Assembly: GCA_010093685.1 (NCBI GenBank) | Contig: MU006224.1 | Coordinates: forward strand, 278,476-342,475 | Length of the DNA stretch: 64,000 bases | Direction: 5' to 3' | Source of the DNA: Ophiobolus disseminans | Taxonomy: Eukaryota; Ascomycota; Dothideomycetes; Pleosporales; Phaeosphaeriaceae | In this document: positions 54,988 to 64,000 of the stretch, one piece after another | Position numbering within the stretch: the first letter of the stretch is position 1 | How the letters are laid out: each line of letters opens with the position of its first letter | Program-made: the position numbers and the translations under genes | The notes under the pieces: generated by a model | What the model saw: only the letters and a program-made list of their open reading frames with translations | Databases searched by the model: none | What the model was told of the DNA's origin: nothing

Positions 54988-56659
54988 TCATGACTTCACA
55001 AGCAGGCTGTGTCCGTCCATATCCTCGGGCTGATGGAGACCCATGACAGCGAGAAGAGTGGGCGCAACATCGCCCAACACACCATCAGTCTTCTTCAGGC
55101 TCCAACCCTTGGGCGCATTGGCCATGACGAAGGGGACCTTATTAGTCGTGTGCGATGTCTTGGGTGTGCCCTCTTCTGTAAGCATCTCTTCGGCGTTGCT
55201 ATAATTCGTTAGCCATGGCAGTATCGTGGTAGTTGTTGAAGTACTCACCCGTGATCGGCGGTGACAAACAGCACATATCCGCTCTCCTTGCACTGCTCGT
55301 ACACCTTCTTGATGGCCTTATCGGTCTCCGTGCAAGCTTCAATGGCCGCTTTGTAGACACCAGTGTGGCCAACCATGTCTGGTGGCGCGAAGTTGTTCAT
55401 CAGGAACTCGAATTTGCCAGTCTGTATCCTCTCGCACAACTTGTCTGCTACAGCCATGGCACTCATGGTAGGCTGAAGATCGTAAGTGGCAACCTTGGGT
55501 GAGGGGACCATCTCGCGCTCCTCGTTCAGGAACTGCTTCTCGACACCGCCGTTGAAGAAGAAGGTAACGTGTGCGTATTTCTCCGTTTCAGCGACATGAC
55601 ACTGCTTAACACCTTGCTTTCCAAGGGTCTCAGCAAGTACATCGTCCATCTTCTGGGCGGGGAAAGCGATAGGAAATGTGTATTTGGGGTTATAGGAGGT
55701 CATGGTCGTGATGTCCATATTCTTGGGGTACGGGAAGTCGGGCTTTGGTGAACGGTCGACATCGCCGAGAAGTTGGGTGATCTCACGAACGCGGTCGGAG
55801 CGATAGTTGAAGAAGAAGAGTGTGTCGTCATCTGCACGAGTTAACATCCAAACATGTCGGTACTCAGGCTACGATGTTGATATTGCCTACCTTGTATTCT
55901 TCGCTCCTTTCCGCCGACAATGATGGGCTTCAGGAACTCGTCATTCTCGTCTTTGCCGTATCGCTCCTTGATGGTAGCTACCGGGTCGCTGCTCTCCTCG
56001 CCCTCCCCGGTTATCAGGCCCTTCATGCCAATCTCAACTCTGTCCCACCTCTTGTCACGGTCCATGATGTAGTAGCGTCCAACAACCGTAGCGATATCGC
56101 CGAGTCCGATGTCCTTGGTGGCTTTCAGGAGCGTTTCCAAGTAACCAGCGGCAGACTTCGGGTCGGTATCCCGACCGTCGCCGAAGAAGTGAATGTATGC
56201 CTTGGGAACTCCCTGGGCCTTTGCGACCTTGAGTAGTTCGATCAAGTGGTCCATGTGGGAGTGCACACCACCGTCGGAGACCAGGCCACAGAAGTGAAGT
56301 CTGCCATTGCCGTCGATTGCGCGCTGAAACGACTTTTTGATGGTTTCGACGTCCTTGAGCTTGCCATTCTTAATGGTCTGGGCGATACGGACAGAGTCCT
56401 GCCACACAACGCGTCCAGCGCCGATGTTCAAATGGCCAACCTCGCTGTTGCCCATGAGGCCTTCAGGCAGACCGACAGCAAGGGACGACGCTTCGAGCTC
56501 GGTGAAGCCTTGAGCGGTTTGCGACCCTTCTTTTGCGAATTCGTCCATGGTCGGCGTATCTGCGGCGAGAATAGCATCGCCATCTTTGCGCGAGTTCTCT
56601 GTTGCGATGCCCCAGCCGTCAATGACGATCAGGACAGCCTTCTGGTCCACCTTTGCCAT
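54988..56659 (-). CDS. 2,3-bisphosphoglycerate-independent phosphoglycerate mutase (iPGM)
   Basis: It interconverts 3- and 2-phosphoglycerate in glycolysis, in the cytosol, using two Mn2+ ions. Exons are 56659-55891, 55831-55249 and 55198-54988, giving 1563 nt and 520 residues, the family length. The alkaline-phosphatase-superfamily metal site starts with Asp14 (IVIDGWG), and the catalytic Ser72 is in MGNSEVGHLNIGAG. Further family blocks are SDGGVHSHMDHL, FFGDGRDTDP, NYRSDRVREI, FNGGVEKQF, NFAPPDMVGHTG and FVTADHGNAEEM. Moulds use iPGM, whereas Saccharomyces uses the cofactor-dependent enzyme. The intron at the TADHG-NAEEM junction is phase 2. Confidence 0.95.
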
Positions 56660-57115
56660 ACTGTAGGTAGCTTTTAGAGGGATTCGGTGTATATGAAATT
56701 TCTGGCGACGCAGAAGTTAAATAGGTGGGTTGTCGCAAAGTCTATCTCAAAAAGCAGTGAGACTGTTGATGAGGGGCAGGGTTGGAGGGGCTAAGCTATC
56801 GTTCCACGCACAGCTTTCATAGCTTCGGACGTCACGCCCTCTAGTCTTTTCTTCTTCAACACATCTGCCCCAATCACACCCGATTGAGGCTATCGCATTG
56901 TACGAAAAGAAACTACATCCATTATCTAGCGATACGGTCAGCGCCTGACAACTCAACAACAGTCAATTGGACCCTGGGTTGCACGGCGCAAACACCAACC
57001 CAATCAGAACCCCTTGCATCAACCCTGCGCGACGGGCAGGCGCGTCATCCCGCGCCGGAACTCAACACCAAGCTAGCTCTACAGCCCAACACTTTCTTCG
57101 TGATCAGCATACATC
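56660..57115. promoter_or_regulatory. Divergent promoter region, iPGM / MED9
   Basis: About 450 nt between head-to-head genes. C/A-rich leaders are present on both sides. No named motif was recognised. Confidence 0.45.
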
Positions 57116-57571
57116 ATGTCTGCGGCAGCGACGCCCCACGCGACTGCTTCAGCACAGCCTTCACAGCCGCCAACAGGTGCTGCAACACCAGCGGTTCCTC
57201 CTGCCGTCCCACTGTCTCCGGCCATCCCGCCGCCTTCAACTTTCGACGTTCTCCCGGACCTTCACAAGGTTCTTAAGCGCCTCCTCGAGACACCTACTCA
57301 GCCGGCTACGACGCCTACGCCTGCTCAGCTGTCCGTAGACGGCCCACTCGAGATTCAGCACGTGGCCACGGCCGCGAACGATATCCGTCTCAAGATTCAG
57401 AAGGCAAGACGCGCGGTCATGACCCTGCCGGACGTAGACCGAACATGCGAGGACCAAGACGAAGAGATCGAGGATCTCGAGGCACGCATTGCGCGCCTCA
57501 AGGCTTCTTTGAAGGAATTGGGCCGCCCGGTCGCAGACACGGGGGACGGAGACCAGAGTATGACGGGTTGA
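57116..57571 (+). CDS. MED9: Mediator complex subunit 9 (MED9/Cse2)
   Basis: MED9 is a middle-module Mediator subunit that pairs with MED4. This is a single exon of 151 residues. The N-terminal 40 residues are Ala/Pro-rich and disordered. The family helices follow: FDVLPDLHKVLKRLLE, then ATAANDIRLKIQKARRAVMT, LPDVDRTCEDQDEEIEDLEA, and a coiled coil ARIARLKASLKELGRP. The ATG in the CATCATGTC context at 57116 is the only good start. The length fits fungal MED9. Confidence 0.85.
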   Translation: MSAAATPHATASAQPSQPPTGAATPAVPPAVPLSPAIPPPSTFDVLPDLHKVLKRLLETPTQPATTPTPAQLSVDGPLEIQHVATAANDIRLKIQKARRAVMTLPDVDRTCEDQDEEIEDLEARIARLKASLKELGRPVADTGDGDQSMTG

Positions 57572-58093
57572 ATGACCAGCTGGACCTCCATTGATGCTTT
57601 CCAGGCCTCATGTCTCTCGACTGCATGGATGCGTTAGATCTGGCGCTAGCTCAGGGAATTTCATGGTATGGGCGCTCTTCTTGTTCGGGGAATATGCGCT
57701 GACGAGCTGATCAGAACCGGGGACATGCATCCCTTGCTTGTACGAGAACTATCACGCAGACGTCTGTATTTGACCGCGCAGGACCTAGCGGCTTTCAATG
57801 ATCGAGACGTATTCGAATTGTCGGAGATGCCTAGTATTTGACATCAACGTGTCATTGCTACAAGGATACATTCAGCGGGACACTTGGACACAGGCCACCG
57901 ATACAGAAGTGACATTATCGGCGATCTTCACATGGAAGAGTAGTCGGCTTCGTGTCGGTAGAGAGACGATCTCGTGCAGTCCGCAATGACGTCAATATGA
58001 GGTTCATCCGTCATCGCGCTTGCTTTGCGGTATAAGACAGCTGAAGGATGCTGAGCGAATGGATGCAAGTTAAATCATTTTGCATCAATTATC
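57572..58093. promoter_or_regulatory. Intergenic; promoter with TATA-like element
   Basis: TATAAG lies at 58031-58036, about 60 nt upstream of the SnoaL-like start codon, a plausible TATA box. I see nothing else. Confidence 0.45.
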
Positions 58094-58634
58094 ATGTCGG
58101 ACAAGCAATACCCTCCTGTTAAGCAAAGCACGACTCAGACCGACGATGAGCAGGTGAGACCCTTGGTCTCACACACCTTCGCTGCTAACAATCCATAAGA
58201 AAAATGTCGACGTAGTCAAGGAATACATGCGCCTAGCATACTCGCCCAAGGAGAACAAAGGCCGGTCGACAGTCGAGCACCTCTGCCACGACGACGCATA
58301 CTTCATCGCACCCACCACGTTTCCAGACTGCAAGTCTCCCCAAGACTACGCCGACTCCCACTCCAAGGTCATGGCCGCCGTATCCGACTTGCACATCGAC
58401 TCATACGATGTGCTCTTTGCAAAAGGAGGGCACGTTTGCCTAAGATACAGCGCGTCTGGAAGTCATTGCGGTGAAGCGCACAACGGTATTGAAGCGACGG
58501 GCAACAAGGCGGCATGGCATGCAGCAGCCATTTTTGAAGTGCAGGACGGCAAGATCAAGGGCTGGATCAAGGAGTGGGATAAGCTGCACATGTGGAAGCA
58601 GCTTGGTTGGATGAAGGGCGATGAGTATGCTTAG
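58094..58634 (+). CDS. SnoaL/NTF2-like fold protein
   Basis: Exons are 58094-58153 and 58200-58634, giving 164 residues. The 46-nt intron has a GTGAGA donor and a GCTAAC branch site. It resembles SnoaL-like polyketide-cyclase/ester-cyclase family proteins of the NTF2 superfamily: DVVKEYMRLAY, DDAYFIAPTTFPDCKSPQDY, HIDSYDVLFAKGGHVCLRYS, AAWHAAAIFEVQDGKIKGWI, KEWDKLHMWKQLGW. These blocks give the usual helix-strand pattern, with the E-x-x-D-x-x-x-M-x-x-Q-L-G end of the family. There is no polyketide synthase nearby, so a biosynthetic role is not supported. The function is unknown. Confidence 0.75.
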
Positions 58635-59211
58635 CTGTGTAAGGCTTAGGACAGTTTACTCAGGTTGCACTCTTGAGCATGCCGGGTGACTCAAGATTGA
58701 ACAGTGTTGCTGTTGGTCTTCTTCAAGAAGTCACCAAATTGTGTAGTCGAAAACTACTGTGAAGGCAATGGCTGTTGTTCCTTGTTCACGTACGGGGTGG
58801 TCATGTCATAACGCCTCTAAGTGATCCAAAACCTGTCGCAAAACTAGGTGTTTAGAAGAAGGCTGACAAGATCTGATTGTACGAGGGCTGGCATGGTGGC
58901 CAAGCAATGGATGAGGCCTCGACCCACAGACATAGATAAGATCTTCCCAGTTGTGTGTAAGCGCTTAACATGAGCGAATGATAGCGGTCTGTGTTATTGA
59001 GGCTGCATTCAAGCATTGGTGGTTTGGCAAGGCACAAATCGTGGCTGCAATTGCGGCGTGCGGCTGAGTCAGTCCAGTCCTTCGCAGCGATAACTATGCG
59101 GAACTTCGCACATTAGCCGCTCTCCTCTAGGCTACACAATTGCATCTCTCCAGGTTTATAGACGACAAGCACGAACTTAATCACCTGTCGCAATGACTCT
59201 TCGTACCACGA
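58635..59211. other. Intergenic, n nothing recognised
   Basis: This is the 3' flank of the SnoaL-like gene and promoter of the kinase. A second ATG at 59193 opens a 15-codon frame before the chosen kinase start and might be an upstream ORF or an alternative first exon. Confidence 0.4.
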
Positions 59212-62013
59212 ATGGCGGCCCTCAATTATCCCAGCTGTGAGCGCGCACGGGAACGCCTAGTGGGACAACAAGTGACGACATGTTCGAATCACCTGCCGCG
59301 AGCCTGCCCGACCTCCTACTTCCCACGCAGCCGCATCGTCAAAGTGCTGACAGATTTTCCGGTTCAAGATATCTTCACCTGCGACTGCCAAAGATGTCAA
59401 CGCCATGCCGATGCCCTAACTGGGGGTGATTACCGAAAAAAGGGTGTTGAGGAGAATGAGCTACTCGGACCTTACGCTACTATCTACGGTCTGCTCATCT
59501 TCCTAGGATACCCTGGTCTGATCTCCATTTTCCAGGGTTACAGGATAACCCTAGAGAACGGTTACTTAAACGAAGGGAATTTGTCGTGTCTCGACCAATG
59601 CAGGACCATCACACCCGGTCAAAGACTGATCATTCGCGATGAAATTCTCGAAGCCCAGTATCGCTTCCATGTACAAGACTTTCTCGCGCGAAAAACTGTC
59701 ACCACCATTGGGGAGAAAGAAGTGTTTCCTATCCAGGAAGACGATGTACCAATAGGGAAGGGAGATTTTGGTGAGGTTTACGCATTCAAGTTCCCAGATG
59801 AGTATGTAGACGTCAGCTTGAGATCTCGACAGGTTAGTACGGTTTTACACCAATTCTAGCATATCACTGACAATTTTCCGCCCAAAGATCGGCAAGTATG
59901 CACGGAAAATTTTCGATCGACGGTGGACGGCTGATACCGCCAAAGAATGGGTCAACCACCTTTACGCCAATGGACTCCAACATCCAAATCTGATGGAGGC
60001 ACTAGCTGCGTTTGAACACGGAAGCTATTTCTTCATTGTCTACGAGCTTGCTCAGTGCACACTGTGGAACTTTCTAAGCGGCACAGGCGGCGTTGATTAC
60101 ACTTCACAGGAGCTCTGGACACAAGCCCAAGGCCTGTCAAATGGACTAGCATACCTGCATGGTCAAGTTGTCACGGGAGGTAGACGAGAGAACGAGAGGA
60201 TGTACCACCTGGATCTCAAACCTTCCAACATTCTGATTGTCGACAAGATCATGAAGATTGCAGACTTCGGGCTTTCGGACTACAAGCCAGACCCACGGTT
60301 GACCGAGTCCGTCTTGGTAGGAGATTCAAGGCGTGAAGCTGTGAAAGTGTACGGTCCTCCAGCCGGGAGAGTGAGTGATAGATACGACGTGTATTCGTTG
60401 GGCGCTATATTCTCGGAGATTGCGAGTTACGACATCGGAAACGAAACACGAGTAGTTGAATACCGGGATAGAAGGAAGCGTAACACACCAGAGGGGTACG
60501 AGAACGATGTATCCATGCAGTTTTTCTGTCCAAAAGACTTTACTCTCAAACGTTCCGTCGTTGAAGAGCACTTGCAAATTCTCGAAATTGTAGAGGAGAG
60601 CAAGGACCTTTCATCCGAAACAAGTCTGCAATCGTGGCAGGAGAATTTCTACCACACCGACCTTTTCGACATGATCAAAGAGATGCTTCACGAAACAGCT
60701 ACGGAACGGCCGGCCGCTGTAGAAGTTGCAACAAGGCTCGACTCGCGCATTAGACAAGCCTCGAGAGCCATCAGAGGAAGTCTACCATACAAGTTGGACA
60801 TATGGGATTCGACAATTAAAGGCAATGTCCCAGTCGACGACGATCCGGAACCACCAGAGCTCCAAAACAGATTGTATGTATTCAACACAACACTTGCATG
60901 GAATTAATAGATAGCGATGTGAACAGTAACTCATTAACGTATAGGAGAGCTTTTGTTGGTGAAAGCCGGTACGGGCTGTGGCTCTACCCAACTCCCGACG
61001 AGGGTCCTGTTCGACTCAGGCGTTTTGTCTTCGACCGAATGCTAAAAGAACTGGAAGTAAAGGGTATGCGAGTATTCCAATAATGAGAAAAAGAAGAGCT
61101 ACTAAGAATTCGATAGTGGTTCGTGAAAGACGTCAAGGTGTCAAGCCTCTCTATCTTGCAGGGGCTGAGCACTATCCATTGAGCCTGGTACATGCAAAAG
61201 GCGAAGCTCCCATGACGTATAGATTTGCCACTCTTCCAGGTCAGTCCTCCACTCCAAAAGAGAAATAGCGCTGATGGCGTTATCAGAAGCTCTTCGGTTT
61301 CAGGGTATTATGACGGGGGAATATATCTATCACAAGTACGTAAACATCAATCTCAGCAAATCTAAGCCGCTGATTTTTGAAAGCCTGAGCATCAAACTCT
61401 TGCACTTCGAGTTCCTCGAAAGAAAATCGGAATTTAGATTGTATGGGCAAACGAAGAGGTACAAGTATATCGAACAGGTAGCCATCAGAGAACCGGCACA
61501 TCTGCAGTTCTGGACACCTCATGAAGTGAAAATCGGGCAAGTAAGCTCTGTGCCGCTAGACTTGAAGCTTGCTCTACTTACGGAAGAACGTCTCTATCTC
61601 ATACAGGGTACGATAACGACTTAGTAGAGAGCCGAACACCACTGACCGCCTCAATAGTCACGAAGCAGTTCCAAAGCCAGAGCGACATGAAAGCGTCAGA
61701 GCAGGCACGCATGATTCGATTCGCCAAAGCCGATATACTCACTTTCCAGACCTCGAACGGGATACCTCTGACATTCAAAGTACCTCAAAGATATCGAAAC
61801 AACGACAGATCAAGGCCTCATGACTCGAGGCACGATGAGGTGAGATTACATGTCAGAAACGAAACAGGTACAGTGTGATAAAAGATCTATCGAAGTGTGA
61901 CGCGCTCATCAAATGCAGATGTAGTGACATTCTGGCAAACCATCGAAACTCTTCGAGAATATTTGCCTGATTCGTTACCGCGGGGCGTCAGTCACACACA
62001 AGATATAGGGTGA
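59212..62013 (+). CDS. Large protein kinase with unknown flanking domains
   Basis: Seven exons are 59212-59832, 59888-60873, 60945-61063, 61162-61239, 61287-61607, 61658-61867 and 61919-62013, exactly in frame for 2430 nt and 809 residues. The start is the least certain point. An N-terminal region (residues 1-175), with YFPRSRIVKVLTDFPVQDIF and Cys pairs CDCQRC, is of unknown fold. The kinase domain follows: glycine loop PIGKGDFGEVYAF, Lys214 (KYARKIF), catalytic loop MYHLDLKPSNILIV (His314-Leu-Asp316, Lys318, Asn321) and DFG at 333-335. All catalytic residues are present, with HLD for HRD. The 330-residue C-terminal half is beta-rich and unrecognised. It has Arg/Tyr-rich repeats of hydrophobic strands (FVGESRYGLWLYPTPDEG, LLHFEFLERKSEFRLYGQTK). 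The function is unknown. It is tail-to-tail with the next gene, 8 nt away. Confidence 0.8.
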
Positions 62014-62021
62014 CGCCACCA

Positions 62022-63846
62022 CTACCCCATCTCGATATCGTCGCTACGGTCCAACTTTGAGGGCACTCGGTAACACCACCAATACCACAACAGCATGGCG
62101 ATGGCGGAGAACAACAATGCCACTACCAGGTAAAGCCAGACATTTGATGCCATTGTCAAGGCGTGTCCCTGGCTGGTTTCTTCAAACCCGAAGAAGTTCG
62201 AGCCGAAGAAGGTCTGCATTTACAACTCAGCCGCAGCACTTTAGCGACAACTACCGGATCTCACATGTACTTACTGCTACGAAAGTTGCTGGTAGAAATA
62301 TTGAAGAGATGAGTGCGATCACTTTCATTGACCGGGTATCTCTAGTCGACTGGGAAGCTAACAGTCTGACAAGCTTGTTTTCTTCTACGCTTTGCTTGGA
62401 TAAATCGTGCATGGCGGAGTTAATGTTGTAGGCTGTTTTGGTGGCATGAATGTCTAATATGTGCTCGATCTGATAATGTATTTTAGTTGGGTGCGTTCAA
62501 AGGAATGTACATGGAATATTACCATGGACTTTATCCCTCCAGCTCTTTTGAGGAGGGTCTTGAGCCGCGAAGCATGCCTATCGAGCTCGAAGATGCAATT
62601 CTTTATGTTATCGTCACCTTCCCGGACGCTTTGATCGGTACCAGTAGCTGACCCGAATGCGATACGATCGAAGAGGGTCTGGAGGCGCTCACAAGTGCTA
62701 GAGTTGAGCTCGAGCAAGTGTTTGAGTTTCTCCAGCTTATCTGTCATGATCTGCAGCTGGCGTATATCCCCGAAGGACACATCGTTCATCCCTTCTCCAA
62801 CCTCACTCGGTTCACTTAAGTTCGAGAAACATCCCCGGTCCATCTACACCCATGGTAAGAATGTCGCACGCAAGAAATGAAGTGGATGACGTACTGAAGT
62901 TGTAAACGTTTCCTCGAGGTAGTTCACGTACTCTCGCCAGTTGTCCGAGAGACAATGGAAAACTAGCGCGTGGTAACGGGCTTGAGCGACCGGCTCCGAC
63001 GCCTGAGGATGTGTGCATGCCTGTGCGAATCTTCGACTAAGGTTTTCGGGCGGATGAAGCAATAGCCATATATTCGGCTCTGAGCTTGCTTGGAATTTAT
63101 GGTACACGCCTGTTTGCCGAATCGAGAACGGGTCATGCTGAGATGCTCGCCCGTGCCGCGCAACGTATTTGACGTTGTATGTGATCTCTACATGACTTGA
63201 GCATATTGCATACTAATACATTCCATGTAACCATACCATAAGAGCAAGAAAGCGACGGCGAGGGCTCGCGATATAGCTTAGAGAAGAATGCCGCATAGCT
63301 CTCCTCCACCGGCGCGGCTCTCTCGCCGAACGTATGCACTACATCAAGAAACCTAGAATGCACCTTGAGAGCTGTGACTAGTTTCCTGAAGAGCTCTTCT
63401 GTGATCAAAAACTGGCCCCATGAATACAGCTGGGCGATCTCGCTGGTTTGGTGATGAGCAACTCCGTCTTACTATGTTAGGACCAAAGGAGCACTCACAA
63501 GATCCAGACAGAGTTTTCTTGTTTGAACTCTTTGAGGCGTTCCGCCAAAGCTTCTGATGTTGCGACTTCAGTCAATTCCAAGTCTCGACAAGGGCCTGCT
63601 TCACAAACGAGCAAATATTAGGTAGCGATCAAGATTTCGGCTCAACAGACACGCACCTATCTGACGAGGAAAGCTTTGCATCCTCAGCTCACATTCATCC
63701 TCCGAGGGTACGAATAACCTCGTCGCATCCTCTTTCAGCCTCGTATTGCATTGATCTGTGTCCGCGTCCAACGCAGAGATTTGAAGATTGCGAGGGTAGT
63801 TCTGCCAGCCGGAAAACACATCAGGTTCCTGCGACATGGCCTGCAT
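62022..63846 (-). CDS. CorA-like membrane protein (fungal CorA-like transporter family)
   Basis: Exons are 63846-63657, 63598-63499, 63442-63237, 63187-62895, 62843-62523, 62469-62275 and 62213-62022, together 1497 nt and 498 residues. The N-terminal cytosolic domain has blocks I associate with the fungal CorA-like family: GPCRDLELTEVATSEA, KQENSVWIFEIAQLYSWGQF, VHSRFLDVVHTFGERAAPVE, YNVKYVARHGRASQHDPFSI, and HCLSDNWREYVNYLEETF. A helical coil (LEKLKHLLELNSSTCERLQT) follows. The C-terminus has two membrane helices, MKVIALISSIFLPATFVATF and NVWLYLVVALLFSAIAML, as in CorA channels. The loop has FFGSNFF in place of the GMN signature, so Mg2+ transport is not assured. The ATG at 63837 is an alternative start. 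Confidence 0.82.
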
Positions 63847-64000
63847 AGTTCCAAATAGAGATGAAAATTGATCTCACGATATGCAGTTGTCAGTAAAGAA
63901 GCAAGGAAAGGCTGTGTGGTACCAGAACTTCCTCAGCCGCACGAGAAAAAGGTAGTGCGCTAGCATATTCCTGAACTAATGGTGCAAGGCACATTCGCAA

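Overview
The window is nuclear DNA of a filamentous ascomycete (Pezizomycotina). A Dothideomycete is my best guess, but that is inference. Genes lie on both strands at about one per 2 kb. Most are split by short introns (42-130 nt) with GTRNGY-type donors, CTAAC/CTGAC branch sites and YAG acceptors. Nearly all products are typical fungal proteins. Several (mitochondrial ClpP, a QDE-1/SAD-1-type RNA-dependent RNA polymerase, a HET-domain protein) are typical of moulds and absent from budding yeast. I saw no operons, CRISPR arrays, intact transposons or telomeric repeats. For most multi-exon genes I rebuilt the exons by hand and checked that the spliced length is a multiple of three. Those coordinates are in the entries.

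Layout. 1-9 kb: the 5' part of a tubulin cofactor C gene (cut by the window edge), a complex I B14.7/NDUFA11-type subunit, deubiquitinase UBP2, a tRNA-Ser relic, and an RPAP1-type Pol II assembly factor. 9-19 kb: a HET-domain gene with a frame break, a glyoxalase-fold protein, a BTB/POZ protein, a secreted type-B carboxylesterase, a small repeat-rich mitochondrial protein, and a DUF2855 protein. 19-29 kb: a Ser/Pro-rich scaffold-like protein, cohesin acetyltransferase ECO1, an uncharacterised protein with a three-fold internal repeat, a GNAT acetyltransferase, and a probable mitochondrial protein head-to-head with mitochondrial ClpP. 30-38 kb: the nine-exon RdRP, a RING protein and a conserved unknown. 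38-48 kb: homocysteine S-methyltransferase, MED11 divergent from TAF5, an MFS transporter and a threonine-aldolase-family enzyme. 48-58 kb: two divergent Ser/Thr-rich GPI-anchored wall proteins, a P-loop kinase-like gene broken by a perfect 7-bp tandem duplication, a CaMK, phosphoglycerate mutase (iPGM) and MED9. 58-64 kb: a SnoaL-like protein, then a large protein kinase tail-to-tail with a CorA-like membrane protein, their stop codons 8 nt apart.

Most of the window is housekeeping: the Pol II machinery (MED9, MED11, TAF5, RPAP1), mitochondria (complex I, ClpP, the repeat protein), ubiquitin, cohesion and glycolysis. The accessory-looking parts are the HET gene (allorecognition family), the GPI pair, the broken P-loop gene and the kinase/CorA-like pair. 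The kinase/CorA-like pair is the best candidate for an undescribed two-component system, but the link between the two is only positional.
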